DNA of 64,000 nt from the NCBI RefSeq assembly GCF_943914565.1, contig NZ_CALUCN010000006.1:134550-198549 (forward strand). Direction: 5' to 3'. The notes under the pieces are model-generated. The model did not search any database and was not told the origin of the DNA. It saw only the letters and a list, made by a program, of their open reading frames with translations. Position 1 is the first letter of the stretch. Every line of letters begins with the position of its first letter. The position numbers and the translations under genes were made by a program. Shown here in pieces: positions 37,472 to 46,426 of the stretch. The DNA is from an uncultured Tessaracoccus sp. GTDB taxonomy: Bacteria; Actinomycetota; Actinomycetes; Propionibacteriales; Propionibacteriaceae.

Positions 37472-37867
37472 ATGGAATCCTTCGATCACGACCAGCGCAT
37501 CGCTGCGCTCGAGCACGAGGTCGCAGGCCTCAAGGACACGATCCTGACCTTGGTCGGCTGCGTCCAGTACCGCGACGACAAGCCGTACGACGCCGCCGTG
37601 TGCCAGATGCTGGCCACCGGTGAGGAGCGGGTCCGTCTCAGCCTCGTGTTGCGCGGCATCACCACGCGCTTGCAGGGCGCCCAGCACGCGGCGAAACCGA
37701 CGGCGCTGCTCCCCGACGATTCGTGTCTGGCGGAGGCGTACTCGGACGGGCCGATGTCCGTGCCGGAGGCGCTCAAGTTGCTCGAACGGGTGGTGGGCCC
37801 CGCCGATGCCGCCGAGGTCCTGCATGCCTTCAATCAGCAGTACAGCAACGGCCTCACGCTGGAGTAG
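37472..37867 (+). CDS. Hypothetical protein with N-terminal coiled coil
   Basis: A 131-residue acidic protein. Residues 6-28 (HDQRIAALEHEVAGLKDTIL) form a short coiled coil. Two cysteines occur early (VGCVQY, AVCQML) and one later (DDSCLAE). No family recognised. ATG 37472 follows CGGAGA. It stands alone between radA and the convergent HEAT gene; third-position G/C bias supports coding. Confidence 0.7.
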   Translation: MESFDHDQRIAALEHEVAGLKDTILTLVGCVQYRDDKPYDAAVCQMLATGEERVRLSLVLRGITTRLQGAQHAAKPTALLPDDSCLAEAYSDGPMSVPEALKLLERVVGPADAAEVLHAFNQQYSNGLTLE

Positions 37868-37908
37868 GCGCCCCGGCCCGGACGCGCTCGTGCGTCGGTG
37901 GGGCCCGG

Positions 37909-38652
37909 TCAGGCGCCGGCCGGGCGGTCGAGGAAGCGCCGGGCCACCGTCGCGAGCACGGGGTCCTCGCCCTCGGCGACGCGCCGCAGGGCCGGCACCG
38001 CGGCCTCGCCGAGCTGGCCGAGCGCGGACACGGCGGTGAGCCGCACGGGCTCGTGCTCGTCGTGCACGTGCGCCTCGACGACGTCCACGGCCCCCGCGGC
38101 GTCCTCTCCCACGTAGCCCAGCGCCTCGACGGCGTGGTCGCGCACGTCGACATCGTCGCTCTCGAGCGCCGCGACGAGGGCCGGCACCCCCGCCTCGCCC
38201 AGCGTGCGGAAGGCGTCGCTCAACGCGTCGCGCTGCCAGCCGTCGCCGTCGCCCAGCCGGGTGGCGAGCACGTCGGCCGCGCCGGCGCCCCCGGTGTTCG
38301 CCGCGGCACGGTAGGCCTTCAGCGCGACGTCCGCGTGCGCGTCGCCCACGAGCGGGGCCACGGCGTCGAAGTGCGCCGGGTCGCCGATCTTGCTCAGCAC
38401 GTGCGCGCCGGAGAAGCGGTCGTGCGGGCGGTCGCTCGTGAGCAGCGCGAGCAGCTGCGGCTCGGCCTCGTCGGCGTGCTGGACGAGCGCCCACGTGATG
38501 TCCTCGCGGACGTGGCCGTCGGGCTCGTCGCGCAGCCGCGCTACGAGCGCGTCGACGACGCCCTCCGCGTGCGTCGTGCCGAGCTCGAGCGCTGCGTGGC
38601 GGCGCTCGGTGATGGTCTCGCCGTGGGCGAGGGTGTGGATGGCGTCGGACAT
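37909..38652 (-). CDS. HEAT-repeat protein
   Basis: A 247-residue all-alpha protein with about six HEAT/PBS-lyase-like repeats, for example ALVARLRDEPDGHVREDITWAL and the DVDVRDHAVEALGYVG repeats. Such proteins are scaffolds or, in some cases, phycobilin lyases; no catalytic residues are apparent. Strongly acidic overall. Divergent from disA. Confidence 0.75.
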   Translation of the reverse strand: MSDAIHTLAHGETITERRHAALELGTTHAEGVVDALVARLRDEPDGHVREDITWALVQHADEAEPQLLALLTSDRPHDRFSGAHVLSKIGDPAHFDAVAPLVGDAHADVALKAYRAAANTGGAGAADVLATRLGDGDGWQRDALSDAFRTLGEAGVPALVAALESDDVDVRDHAVEALGYVGEDAAGAVDVVEAHVHDEHEPVRLTAVSALGQLGEAAVPALRRVAEGEDPVLATVARRFLDRPAGA

Positions 38653-38783
38653 GGTCGCTCCCTTCGTCGTCGCCAGCGTAGGTGGCCACCTGCCGCGATC
38701 CCAGCGCGTTCGCTGCGGGCGCAGGCACCCGTCGGCGACGGGCCGACAGCGCCTACCCTGCCACGGCTGTCGGTGGCGGCAAC

Positions 38784-38789
38784 TATTCT
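38784..38789 (+). promoter_or_regulatory. -10 box of disA (TATTCT)
   Basis: TATTCT lies 22 nt before the ATG and is followed by a GAGGAGGGG Shine-Dalgarno at 38801-38809, giving a leadered message. Confidence 0.5.
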
Positions 38790-38811
38790 GGACGGGACCT
38801 GAGGAGGGGAC

Positions 38812-39870
38812 ATGTCGATCACCATGCTGCAGCGTCATCTCAAGCAGCTCGCGCCGGGCACCCCGTTGCGCGCGGGCATCGACCGCATCCTGCACGGCCG
38901 CACGGGGGCGCTCATCGTGATGGGCAACAACCGACACGTGGCGAGGATCTCCTCCGGCGGGTTCCAGATCGGCGTCGACTTCTCCGCGCAGGCGCTGCGC
39001 GAGCTCGCGAAGCTCGACGGCGCGATCATCCTGAGCAACGACCTCACCCGCATCGTCGCGGCGGGCGTGCACCTCGTGCCGGCCGGGGACCTCCCCACGG
39101 CCGAGACCGGCACCCGGCACCGCAGTGCCGACCGCACCGCGCAGGCGGCCGGGGTGCCCGTCGTGTCCGTCTCGGCGTCGATGGGCACGGTGTCGCTGTT
39201 CCTCGGCGGGCGGCGGCACCTCGTCGAGAAGGCGTCCGACGTCATCAGCCGCGGCACCCAGACGCTCGCGGCCCTCACGAGCGTCGTGCAGCGGCTCGAG
39301 GAGTCGCTCTCGCAGTTCACGTCGCTCGAGGTGGCCGACCAGGTGACACTGAGGGACCTCGTCGCGGTGGCGCACCGCTACGAGCTCGCCCGCAGGCTGT
39401 CGGCGGAGATGGAGTTCCACATCTCCATCCTGGGCGTCGAGGGCCGGCTGCTCGCGATGCAGCACGCCGAGCTCGCCGCGCCACTCGCGGACCTCGCCGC
39501 ACAGCTCGCCGCGGACTTCGCGCACAACCTCGCGGACCCCGAGGACTTCGACCTCGCCGCGCTCGAGAACTTCACGCCCGAGGAGCTGCTCGGCGCCCAC
39601 CTCATCGCCGAGCACCTGGGGTTCGGCCCGCAGGCGCACCTCGAACAGGCCCTCGCGACGCGCGGACACCGCGTCCTCACGACGGTGGGGCGGCTCCCGC
39701 GCGGCGTCGTCGACCTGCTCGTCCCCCAGCACACGTTGCAGGAGCTGTTCGCACTCTCGCGCGCGCAGCTGATGGAGATCGAAGGCGTCGGCGAGCGTCG
39801 CGCGCGGCTGATCCGCGACGCCCTGCTGCGCATCGGCGAATCCACGTATGCGTCCTCGGAGGGCCGCTGA
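38812..39870 (+). CDS. disA: Diadenylate cyclase DisA
   Basis: A 352-residue c-di-AMP synthase that scans DNA for branched structures. The N-terminal DAC domain has DGAIIL (about 70-75) and GTRHRSA (about 102-108), both catalytic motifs. A helical linker follows, then a C-terminal helix-hairpin-helix (EIEGVGERRARLI). Full length and intact. Confidence 0.95.
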   Translation: MSITMLQRHLKQLAPGTPLRAGIDRILHGRTGALIVMGNNRHVARISSGGFQIGVDFSAQALRELAKLDGAIILSNDLTRIVAAGVHLVPAGDLPTAETGTRHRSADRTAQAAGVPVVSVSASMGTVSLFLGGRRHLVEKASDVISRGTQTLAALTSVVQRLEESLSQFTSLEVADQVTLRDLVAVAHRYELARRLSAEMEFHISILGVEGRLLAMQHAELAAPLADLAAQLAADFAHNLADPEDFDLAALENFTPEELLGAHLIAEHLGFGPQAHLEQALATRGHRVLTTVGRLPRGVVDLLVPQHTLQELFALSRAQLMEIEGVGERRARLIRDALLRIGESTYASSEGR

Positions 39871-39876
39871 TAGGGT
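39871..39876 (+). promoter_or_regulatory. -10 box (TAGGGT) for the thiamine transport operon
   Basis: The box directly follows the disA stop codon, so the promoter lies in the 3' end of disA. Transcription would start just before the riboswitch. Confidence 0.5.
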
Positions 39877-39880
39877 GAGT

Positions 39881-39970
39881 GCACCACAGGGGAGCGCCAC
39901 CGGGCGCTGAGAGTGCAGGACGCTGCAGACCCTCAACCTGATCCGGTTCGTACCGGCGTAGGGAGTGAGT
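39881..39970 (+). ncRNA. TPP riboswitch (THI element)
   Basis: The conserved THI-box elements appear in order: GGGGAGCGCC, GCTGAGAGTG (the CUGAGA motif), GACCCTCAACCTGATC and CCGGTTCGTACCGGCGTAGGG (written in two parts: CCGGTTCGTACCGG and CGTAGGG). After the aptamer a perfect CTTGGCCGCGGCCAAG palindrome (39978-39993) follows. CTCCT (39975-39979) could pair with AGGAG of the Shine-Dalgarno at 40005-40010, a plausible translational switch. The riboswitch represses thiBPQ when thiamine pyrophosphate is abundant. Confidence 0.93.
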
Positions 39971-40014
39971 GATTCTCCTTGGCCGCGGCCAAGCCCGACT
40001 GACCAGGAGGACGC

Positions 40015-41055
40015 ATGACGCGCACACACACCATCGTCTCACTCGCGGCCGCCGCCGCGCTCGCCCTCACCGCCTGCTCGGGCGGCGGGTCGCAGGAGTC
40101 GCCCGCACCGGAGGACGCGAAGACGCTCACGGTCGTCTCGCACGAGTCGTTCGCGCTGCCGGACGACCTGAAGGCGAAGTTCGAGAAGGACAGCGGGCTG
40201 AAGGTCGAGTACACGCCGCTGCAGGACACCGGTGCGATGGTCAACCAGCTGCTGCTCACGAAGGACTCGCCGCTGGGCGACGTCGTGTTCGGCATCGACA
40301 ACACGTTCGCCTCGCGCGCCGAGGGCGGCGACGTCATCGACGGCTACGTCTCCGACAAGCTCGACGAGCGCGGCAAGGGGCTCGCGACGAAGCAGATGAC
40401 CCCGATCGACTTCGGTGACGTCTGCGTGAACGCCGACCGCGTCTGGTTCGAGAAGAAGAAGCTCGCCGTCCCGAAGACCCTCGACGACCTCACCAAGCCG
40501 GAGTACAAGGGCCTGTTCGTGACGCCCAGCCCGGCGTCGTCGTCGCCGGGGCTCGCGTTCCTGTTCGCGACGATCGGCGCCAAGGGTGACGGGTGGAAGG
40601 ACTACTGGAAGGCCCTCAAGGCCAACGGCACCGACGTGGTGGCCGGCTGGACCGAGGCGTACAACGTCGAGTTCACCCAGGGCGAGGGCAAGGGCAAGCG
40701 GCCCCTCGTGCTGAGCTACGCCTCGTCGCCGGCGTGGACGATCGGCGACGACGGCAAGTCCACCACCGTGAACCTCCCCGAGACGTGCTTCCGGCAGGTC
40801 GAGTACGCCGCGGTGCTCAAGGGCGCGAAGAACCCCGACGGGGCGAAGCAGTTCGTCGACTTCCTGCTCTCCGACGACGTGCAGGCCTCGATCCCGGAGA
40901 ACATGTACATGTACCCGGCGATCGAGAAGACGCCGCTGCCGGCGGAGTGGAAGCAGTTCGCCCCGCTGTCCGGCAAGCCCATCGAGCTCTCTGCCGAGGA
41001 GATCGACAAGGGCCGTGAGGGCTGGCTGCAGGAGTGGACGGACACGATCGGCTAG
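40015..41055 (+). CDS. thiB: Thiamine-binding lipoprotein of ABC importer
   Basis: A 346-residue exported lipoprotein (lipobox LTAC, Cys21). Homology to E. coli ThiB is clear in SPLGDVVFGIDN, SPASSSPGLAFLF, the GWTEAYNVEF segment and PENMYMYP. It captures thiamine and its phosphates outside the cell. The TPP riboswitch immediately upstream confirms the substrate. Its stop overlaps the thiP start by one base (TAGTG). Confidence 0.92.
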   Translation: MTRTHTIVSLAAAAALALTACSGGGSQESPAPEDAKTLTVVSHESFALPDDLKAKFEKDSGLKVEYTPLQDTGAMVNQLLLTKDSPLGDVVFGIDNTFASRAEGGDVIDGYVSDKLDERGKGLATKQMTPIDFGDVCVNADRVWFEKKKLAVPKTLDDLTKPEYKGLFVTPSPASSSPGLAFLFATIGAKGDGWKDYWKALKANGTDVVAGWTEAYNVEFTQGEGKGKRPLVLSYASSPAWTIGDDGKSTTVNLPETCFRQVEYAAVLKGAKNPDGAKQFVDFLLSDDVQASIPENMYMYPAIEKTPLPAEWKQFAPLSGKPIELSAEEIDKGREGWLQEWTDTIG

Positions 41056-42653
41056 TGCGGGGTTCGGCTCTCCCGCAGCGGGCGGCCTGGGGCGTCGTGG
41101 CGGCGCTCCCGGCCGCCTTCCTCGTCGTCTTCTTCGCCTGGCCGGCCGCGACGCTCGTCCTCAAGGGCTTCCACGACGGCGGCCGGTGGACGCTCGACGG
41201 GCTGGCCCGCGTCGCGGAGTCCCCGCGGACGTGGCGGGCGCTCGGGTTCACCCTCACCACGTCGCTCACCGCGACGGTGCTGTGCCTGGCGCTGGGTCTC
41301 GTCGGGGCGTACGTGCTCTACCGGTTGCGGTTCCCCGGGCAAACGCTGCTGCGCGGGCTCGTGACGGTGCCGTTCGTGCTGCCGACGGTGGTCGTCGGCA
41401 TCGCGTTCTCGGGGCCGGAGCCGGTCGTCGGGATCGTGCTGGCGATGGTGTTCTTCAACTACTCGGTGGTGGTGCGCACCGTCGGGGCGCTGTGGGCCCG
41501 GCTCGACGAGCGGCAGTCGCAGGCGGCGCAGTCGCTCGGCGCGTCGCCGCTCAAGGCCGCGTGGACGGTCACGCTGCCGGCGCTGGCACCGGCCATCGTG
41601 TCCGCGGCGTCGCTGGTGTTCCTGTTCTGCGCGTCGGGGTTCGGCATCGTCATGACGCTCGGCCGCGGCCGGTACCAGACGATCGAGACCGAGATCTGGT
41701 TCCAGACCACGCAGGTGTTCAACCTCTCCGCCGCCGCGGCGCTGTCGATCGCGCAGATCGTCGTGGTCACGATCTGCCTCGCGCTGGCGAGCGCCTGGCA
41801 GCAACGCGCGCAGTCGGCGCTCAAACTCCTGCCGGAGACCGCGTCGGCGCGCGACGTCGTCCTGCGTCGCGACTGGGTACCGCTGCTCGTCACGGCCATC
41901 GTGTGCGTCGGGCTGCTCGCCGCCCCGCTCGGTGGGCTCGTGTTGCGCTCGGTCCGCGTCGACGGTGGCTGGAGCCTCGCGGGCTACCGCGGCCTGCTCG
42001 GCGGCTCGCTCGCGTCCGCGATCACGACGACACTCGGCACCGCGGTGTGCGCGGCCCTGCTCGCGCTGGTGCTGGGGGTGCTCGTCGCGCTCGTGGTCTC
42101 GCGACGTCCGCGGTCGCGCGCGGGCCGCTGGTGGCTGCGCACGGGTGAGAACGTGTTCATGCTGCCGCTGGGCGTCTCGGCCGTGACCGTCGGCTTCGGC
42201 TACCTCATCACGCTCAACCGGCCGCCGCTCGACCTCCGTTCCTCGATCGTGCTCATCCCGATCGCGCAGGCGGTCGTGGCGCTGCCGATGGTGGTGCGCA
42301 CGCTGCTGCCGACGTTGCGCGCGATCGATCCCCGGCAGCTGCAGGCCGCCCAGGTGCTGGGCGCGTCACCGCTGAAGGTGCTTGGGACGATCGAGCTGCC
42401 GGCGCTCGGCCGCGGGCTGGGGCTGGCGCTCGGCTTCGCGCTCGCCACGAGCATCGGCGAGTTCGGCGCGACGAGCTTCCTCGCCCGGCCGGGCCAGCAG
42501 ACGCTGCCGGTGCTCATCTTCCATCTGTTCAGCCGGCCGACGGGCGACAACTACGTGATGGCCCTGGCCGCGTCGGTGATCTTGGCAGTATTGACGGCAA
42601 CGGTGATGGTCGTGGCCGAACGTGCCCGACCGCGAGAGGTGGATGCATGGTGA
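41055..42653 (+). CDS. thiP: Thiamine ABC transporter permease, two-domain
   Basis: A 532-residue permease with two fused permease halves, each with about six helices and an EAA-type coupling motif: AAQSLGASPLKAAW (first half) and AAQVLGASPLKVLG (second half). This tandem form is the ThiP type. GTG start 41055. Confidence 0.9.
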   Translation: MRGSALPQRAAWGVVAALPAAFLVVFFAWPAATLVLKGFHDGGRWTLDGLARVAESPRTWRALGFTLTTSLTATVLCLALGLVGAYVLYRLRFPGQTLLRGLVTVPFVLPTVVVGIAFSGPEPVVGIVLAMVFFNYSVVVRTVGALWARLDERQSQAAQSLGASPLKAAWTVTLPALAPAIVSAASLVFLFCASGFGIVMTLGRGRYQTIETEIWFQTTQVFNLSAAAALSIAQIVVVTICLALASAWQQRAQSALKLLPETASARDVVLRRDWVPLLVTAIVCVGLLAAPLGGLVLRSVRVDGGWSLAGYRGLLGGSLASAITTTLGTAVCAALLALVLGVLVALVVSRRPRSRAGRWWLRTGENVFMLPLGVSAVTVGFGYLITLNRPPLDLRSSIVLIPIAQAVVALPMVVRTLLPTLRAIDPRQLQAAQVLGASPLKVLGTIELPALGRGLGLALGFALATSIGEFGATSFLARPGQQTLPVLIFHLFSRPTGDNYVMALAASVILAVLTATVMVVAERARPREVDAW

Positions 42654-43624
42654 ACGACGGGCTGCAGGTGCGGGGCGTCTCGGTGCGCTACGGCAACCAG
42701 GTGGCGGTCGACGACGTGACCGTCGACGTCGGCCCCGGCCACGTGCTGGCCCTGCTGGGCCCCTCCGGCTGCGGGAAGTCGTCGCTGCTGCGCGCGGTCG
42801 TGGGCCTCGAACCGCTCGCCGCCGGGCAGGTCTGCTGGGACGGCGAGGACCTCGCCGGGGTCCGCGTCCACAAACGGCGCTTCGGGCTCGTGTTCCAGGA
42901 CGGGCAGCTGTTCCCGACGATGACCGTGGCCAAGAACGTCGCCTACGGATTGGGCGCGTTCGACCGCATCGCCAAGCGCCGTCGCGTGCAGGAGCTGCTC
43001 GAGCTCGTCGGGCTCCCCGGCTACGGGCCCCGCAAACCCAGCGAGCTCTCCGGCGGCCAGGCCCAGCGGGTGGCGCTCGCGCGCAGCCTCGCACCGAGCC
43101 CGCGGATGATCCTGCTCGACGAGCCCCTGTCCGCACTCGACTCCGCCCTCCGCCGGCGCCTCGCCGAGGACCTCGCCAGGATCCTGCGAGAGACCGGCAC
43201 CACGGCGGTCTACGTCACGCACGACCAGGAGGAGGCGTTCACCGTCGCGGACTCCGTCGCGGTGATGGACGAGGGCGTGATCCTCCAGCGCGACGCCCCG
43301 GACGTGCTGTGGAACCGCCCGCGCAACCGCACCGTCGCCTCGTTCCTCGGGTTCCGCACCTTCGTCGACGGTGGCACGGCCGCCGCGCTGGGCTGGGACG
43401 GGCACCTCGCCGACGGCGAGGTGCTGGGGATCGGCCCGCGCAGCCTCGACCTCGACCGCGCCGGCGTCCCCGTGCGCGTCAAGCGCCAGTCGATGAACGT
43501 CGACCACTTCGTCATCACCGTCGAGCTGCCCGACGGGCAGGAGGCCACCGTCGCCGCGCCGAGAAAGACCAAGGAACCCGAGATCCGCGTCATCCTGACC
43601 TCCGGGGCCGTCACCCCCGCCTGA
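42647..43624 (+). CDS. thiQ: Thiamine ABC transporter ATP-binding protein
   Basis: A 325-residue ATPase. Walker A GPSGCGKSS (about 38-46), signature LSGGQAQRVAL and Walker B ILLDEPLSALDS are present. The C-terminal 90 residues form a TOBE-like regulatory extension that E. coli ThiQ lacks. It overlaps thiP by 7 nt. Sequence alone resembles molybdate/iron ATPases; the riboswitch and ThiB decide the assignment. Confidence 0.88.
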   Translation: MVNDGLQVRGVSVRYGNQVAVDDVTVDVGPGHVLALLGPSGCGKSSLLRAVVGLEPLAAGQVCWDGEDLAGVRVHKRRFGLVFQDGQLFPTMTVAKNVAYGLGAFDRIAKRRRVQELLELVGLPGYGPRKPSELSGGQAQRVALARSLAPSPRMILLDEPLSALDSALRRRLAEDLARILRETGTTAVYVTHDQEEAFTVADSVAVMDEGVILQRDAPDVLWNRPRNRTVASFLGFRTFVDGGTAAALGWDGHLADGEVLGIGPRSLDLDRAGVPVRVKRQSMNVDHFVITVELPDGQEATVAAPRKTKEPEIRVILTSGAVTPA

Positions 43625-43661
43625 ACCCCGGGCCGGTCCGCCCCTCGGACAGCCCGAGCGC

Positions 43662-43736
43662 GCACGGTTTCGTCCCCGCGTGCCACGTTCGCCCCCTGTT
43701 CGGGGGTGAGTTCGCATCGCGGGGACGAAACCGTGC
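43662..43736. repeat. Long palindrome between thiQ and clpC
   Basis: Perfect 19-bp arms GCACGGTTTCGTCCCCGCG (43662-43680) and its complement (43718-43736) enclose 37 nt containing a small CCCCC/GGGGG hairpin. The layout (long arms, approximately 40-nt middle with a minor stem) resembles the palindrome at 61015-61090 although the arms differ. Confidence 0.85.
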
Positions 43737-43740
43737 GGAA

Positions 43741-43784
43741 ACGCACCGTGGCCCCGGGGGAACAACCCCGGGGCCACGGTGCGT
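43741..43784. terminator. Bidirectional hairpin terminator between thiQ and clpC
   Basis: A perfect 19-bp stem ACGCACCGTGGCCCCGGGG/complement with a GAACAA loop, placed 15 bp before the clpC stop and after thiQ. Confidence 0.8.
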
Positions 43785-43798
43785 CGATCAGGCGGGCA

Positions 43799-46315
43799 TC
43801 ACTCGCCGGAGGTGCCCTCGTCGGGCGCGGTGGTGCTGCCCTCCAGCTCCTCGAGCTCGCTGCGCTTCACGCCGGTGAAGCGGAACGGCAGGTCCGCGCC
43901 CTCCTCGGCCACGTCGACCTGGACGATCTCGCCCGGGCCGATCTCGCCGAAGAGGATCTTCTCCGCGAGGATGTCCTCGATGTCGCGCTGGATCGCGCGG
44001 CGCAGCGGACGGGCGCCGAGCACCGGGTCGAAGCCGCGCTTGGCGATGAGCTCCTTCGCGGACCGCGTGAGCTCGATGCCCATGTTGCGGTCGCCCAGGC
44101 GCCCCTCGATCTCGGCCACCATGAGGTCGACGATCTTCTCGATGTCGTCCTGCGTGAGCTGGTGGAACACCACGATCTCGTCGACGCGGTTCAGGAACTC
44201 GGGCCGGAAGTGGTGCTTCAGCTCCTCCGAGACCTTCGCCTTCATGCGCTCGTAGGAGGACTCCTCGTCACCGGCCTTCGCGAAGCCGAGCGACGCGCCG
44301 CGGGAGATGTCGCGCGAACCGAGGTTCGTCGTCATCACGATCACGGTGTTCTTGAAGTCCACCACGCGCCCTTGGGCGTCGGTGAGGCGACCCTCGTCGA
44401 GGATCTGCAGCAGCGAGTTGAAGATGTCCGGGTGCGCCTTCTCGATCTCGTCGAACAGCACGACGGAGAACGGCTTGCGGCGCACCTTCTCGGTGAGCTG
44501 GCCGCCCTCCTCGTAGCCGACGTATCCGGGCGGGGAGCCGAACATCCGCGACGCCGTGTGCTTCTCGGAGTACTCGGACATGTCGAGCGTGATGAGCGCG
44601 TCCTCGTCACCGAACAGGAACTCCGTGAGCGCCTTCGTGAGCTCGGTCTTGCCGACGCCGGAGGGGCCGGCGAAGATGAACGAGCCAGACGGGCGCTTCG
44701 GGTCCTTCAGCCCCGCGCGAGTGCGGCGGATCGACCGGGAGAGCGCCTTCACGGCGTCCTCCTGCCCGATGTAGCGCTTGCCGATCTCCTGCTCCATCCG
44801 GAGCAGCCGCTGCGACTCCTCCTCGGTGAGCTTGAACACGGGGATGCCGGTGGTGCCGGAGAGCACGACGGCGATCTCCTCCTCGCCGACGACGGCCGGG
44901 GTGTCTGCGTCGCCCTGCTTCCAGGCCTCCTCCTTCTCGGCCCGCTGCGCGCGCAGCTTCTGCTCCTCGTCACGCAGGCGCGCGGCGCGCTCGAAGTCCT
45001 GCGCGTCGATCGCGGCGTCCTTCTCGAGCTTGTTGGCCGCGATCTGCTCGTCGTACTCCCTGAGGTCCGGCGGCGCGGTCATGCGCTGGATGCGCAGCCG
45101 GGCGCCGGCCTCGTCGATGAGATCGATCGCCTTGTCGGGCAGGAAGCGGTCCTGGATGTAGCGGTCCGCCATCTGCGCTGCGGCGACGAGCGCCTCGTCG
45201 GTGATGGTGATGCGGTGGTGCGCCTCGTAGCGGTCCCGCAACCCCTTCAGGATGTCGATCGTGAGCGCCACCGACGGCTCGGCCACCTGGATGGGCTGGA
45301 AGCGGCGCTCGAGCGCGGCGTCCTTCTCGATGTGCTTGCGGTACTCGTCGAGCGTCGTGGCGCCGATCGTCTGCAGCTCGCCGCGGGCGAGCATGGGCTT
45401 CAGGATCGACGCGGCGTCGATCGCGCCCTCGGCGGCGCCGGCACCGACGAGGGTGTGGATCTCGTCGATGAACAGCATGATGTCGCCGCGGGTCTTGATC
45501 TCCTTCAGCACCTTCTTCAGGCGCTCCTCGAAGTCGCCGCGGTAGCGCGACCCGGCGACGAGCGCGCCGAGGTCGAGCGTGTAGATCTGCTTGTCGCGCA
45601 GCGTCTCGGGCACGTCGCCGCGCACGATCGCCTGGCTGAGCCCCTCGACGACGGCGGTCTTGCCGACGCCGGGCTCACCGATCAGCACCGGGTTGTTCTT
45701 CGTGCGACGGCTGAGCACCGTCATCACGCGCTCGATCTCCTGCGTGCGGCCGATCACCGGGTCCAGTTGGTTGTCCCTCGCAGCCTGGGTGAGGTTGCGA
45801 CCGAACTGGTCCAGCACCTGCGAGCTCGACTTCTCCGGGCCCGCCTCGGGCGCGCCGGCCATCGACGCCTCGCGACCCTGGTAGCCCGACAGCAGCTGCA
45901 GCACCGTGTTGCGCACGCGGTTGAGGTCGGCTCCGAGCTTGATGAGCACCGACGCGGCCACGCCCTCACCCTCACGGATGAGGCCGAGCAGCATGTGCTC
46001 GGTGCCGATGTAGTTGTGGTTCATCTGCAGGGCCTCGCGCAGCGACAGCTCGAGGACCTTCTTGGCACGCGGCGTGAAGGGAACGTGCCCCGACGGGGGC
46101 TGCTGCCCGGTGCCGATGATCTCCTCGACCTGCTCACGCACCTGCTCGAGCGAGATGCCGAGCGACTCGAGGGCCTTGGCGGCGACGCCCTCACCCTCGT
46201 GGATGAGGCCCAACAGGATGTGCTCCGTGCCGATGTAGCTGTGGTTCAGCAGCTTCGCCTCGTCCTGGGCGAGCACGATCACGCGCCGTGCGCGATCCGT
46301 AAACCGTTCGAACAT
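43799..46315 (-). CDS. clpC: ATP-dependent Clp protease ATP-binding subunit ClpC
   Basis: An 838-residue AAA+ unfoldase of the ClpCP protease. Order: Clp N-domain (1-145), AAA1 with GEPGVGKTAV, a coiled-coil M-domain with UVR motif (about 420-470), AAA2 with GPSGVGKTEL and the C-terminal D2-small domain. ATG 46315 starts MFERFTDRARR, the canonical ClpC N-terminus, with GGGAGG upstream; the longer frame is spurious. Confidence 0.95.
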   Translation of the reverse strand: MFERFTDRARRVIVLAQDEAKLLNHSYIGTEHILLGLIHEGEGVAAKALESLGISLEQVREQVEEIIGTGQQPPSGHVPFTPRAKKVLELSLREALQMNHNYIGTEHMLLGLIREGEGVAASVLIKLGADLNRVRNTVLQLLSGYQGREASMAGAPEAGPEKSSSQVLDQFGRNLTQAARDNQLDPVIGRTQEIERVMTVLSRRTKNNPVLIGEPGVGKTAVVEGLSQAIVRGDVPETLRDKQIYTLDLGALVAGSRYRGDFEERLKKVLKEIKTRGDIMLFIDEIHTLVGAGAAEGAIDAASILKPMLARGELQTIGATTLDEYRKHIEKDAALERRFQPIQVAEPSVALTIDILKGLRDRYEAHHRITITDEALVAAAQMADRYIQDRFLPDKAIDLIDEAGARLRIQRMTAPPDLREYDEQIAANKLEKDAAIDAQDFERAARLRDEEQKLRAQRAEKEEAWKQGDADTPAVVGEEEIAVVLSGTTGIPVFKLTEEESQRLLRMEQEIGKRYIGQEDAVKALSRSIRRTRAGLKDPKRPSGSFIFAGPSGVGKTELTKALTEFLFGDEDALITLDMSEYSEKHTASRMFGSPPGYVGYEEGGQLTEKVRRKPFSVVLFDEIEKAHPDIFNSLLQILDEGRLTDAQGRVVDFKNTVIVMTTNLGSRDISRGASLGFAKAGDEESSYERMKAKVSEELKHHFRPEFLNRVDEIVVFHQLTQDDIEKIVDLMVAEIEGRLGDRNMGIELTRSAKELIAKRGFDPVLGARPLRRAIQRDIEDILAEKILFGEIGPGEIVQVDVAEEGADLPFRFTGVKRSELEELEGSTTAPDEGTSGE

Positions 46316-46341
46316 CCGTTCCTCCCTCTTGGCTGGCGTCC

Positions 46342-46347
46342 AGCTTA
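46342..46347 (-). promoter_or_regulatory. -10 box of clpC (TAAGCT)
   Basis: Minus-strand TAAGCT lies 27 nt before the clpC ATG, leaving a leader with a GGGAGG Shine-Dalgarno. Confidence 0.45.
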
Positions 46348-46360
46348 CCCGCCTCACGCG

Positions 46361-46402
46361 AGGACCCGGATTCTCTGATTGCGAACAGGGAATCCGGGTC
46401 CT
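46361..46402 (-). terminator. Hairpin terminator after lsr2, before clpC
   Basis: AGGACCCGGATTC (46361-46373) pairs with GAATCCGGGTCCT (46390-46402), 13 bp with a 16-nt loop. It separates the minus-strand genes lsr2 and clpC. Confidence 0.65.
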
Positions 46403-46426
46403 GGTGGCGCGCCGACGCCAGGATCG

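Noticed and set aside
42647..43624. Molybdate or iron transporter assignment for the 40-43.6 kb ABC genes
   Set aside because: The TPP riboswitch and clear ThiB motifs point to thiamine.
43706..46378. Open frame of about 890 codons opposite clpC
   Set aside because: Antisense shadow; starts inside the palindrome and mirrors ClpC codons.
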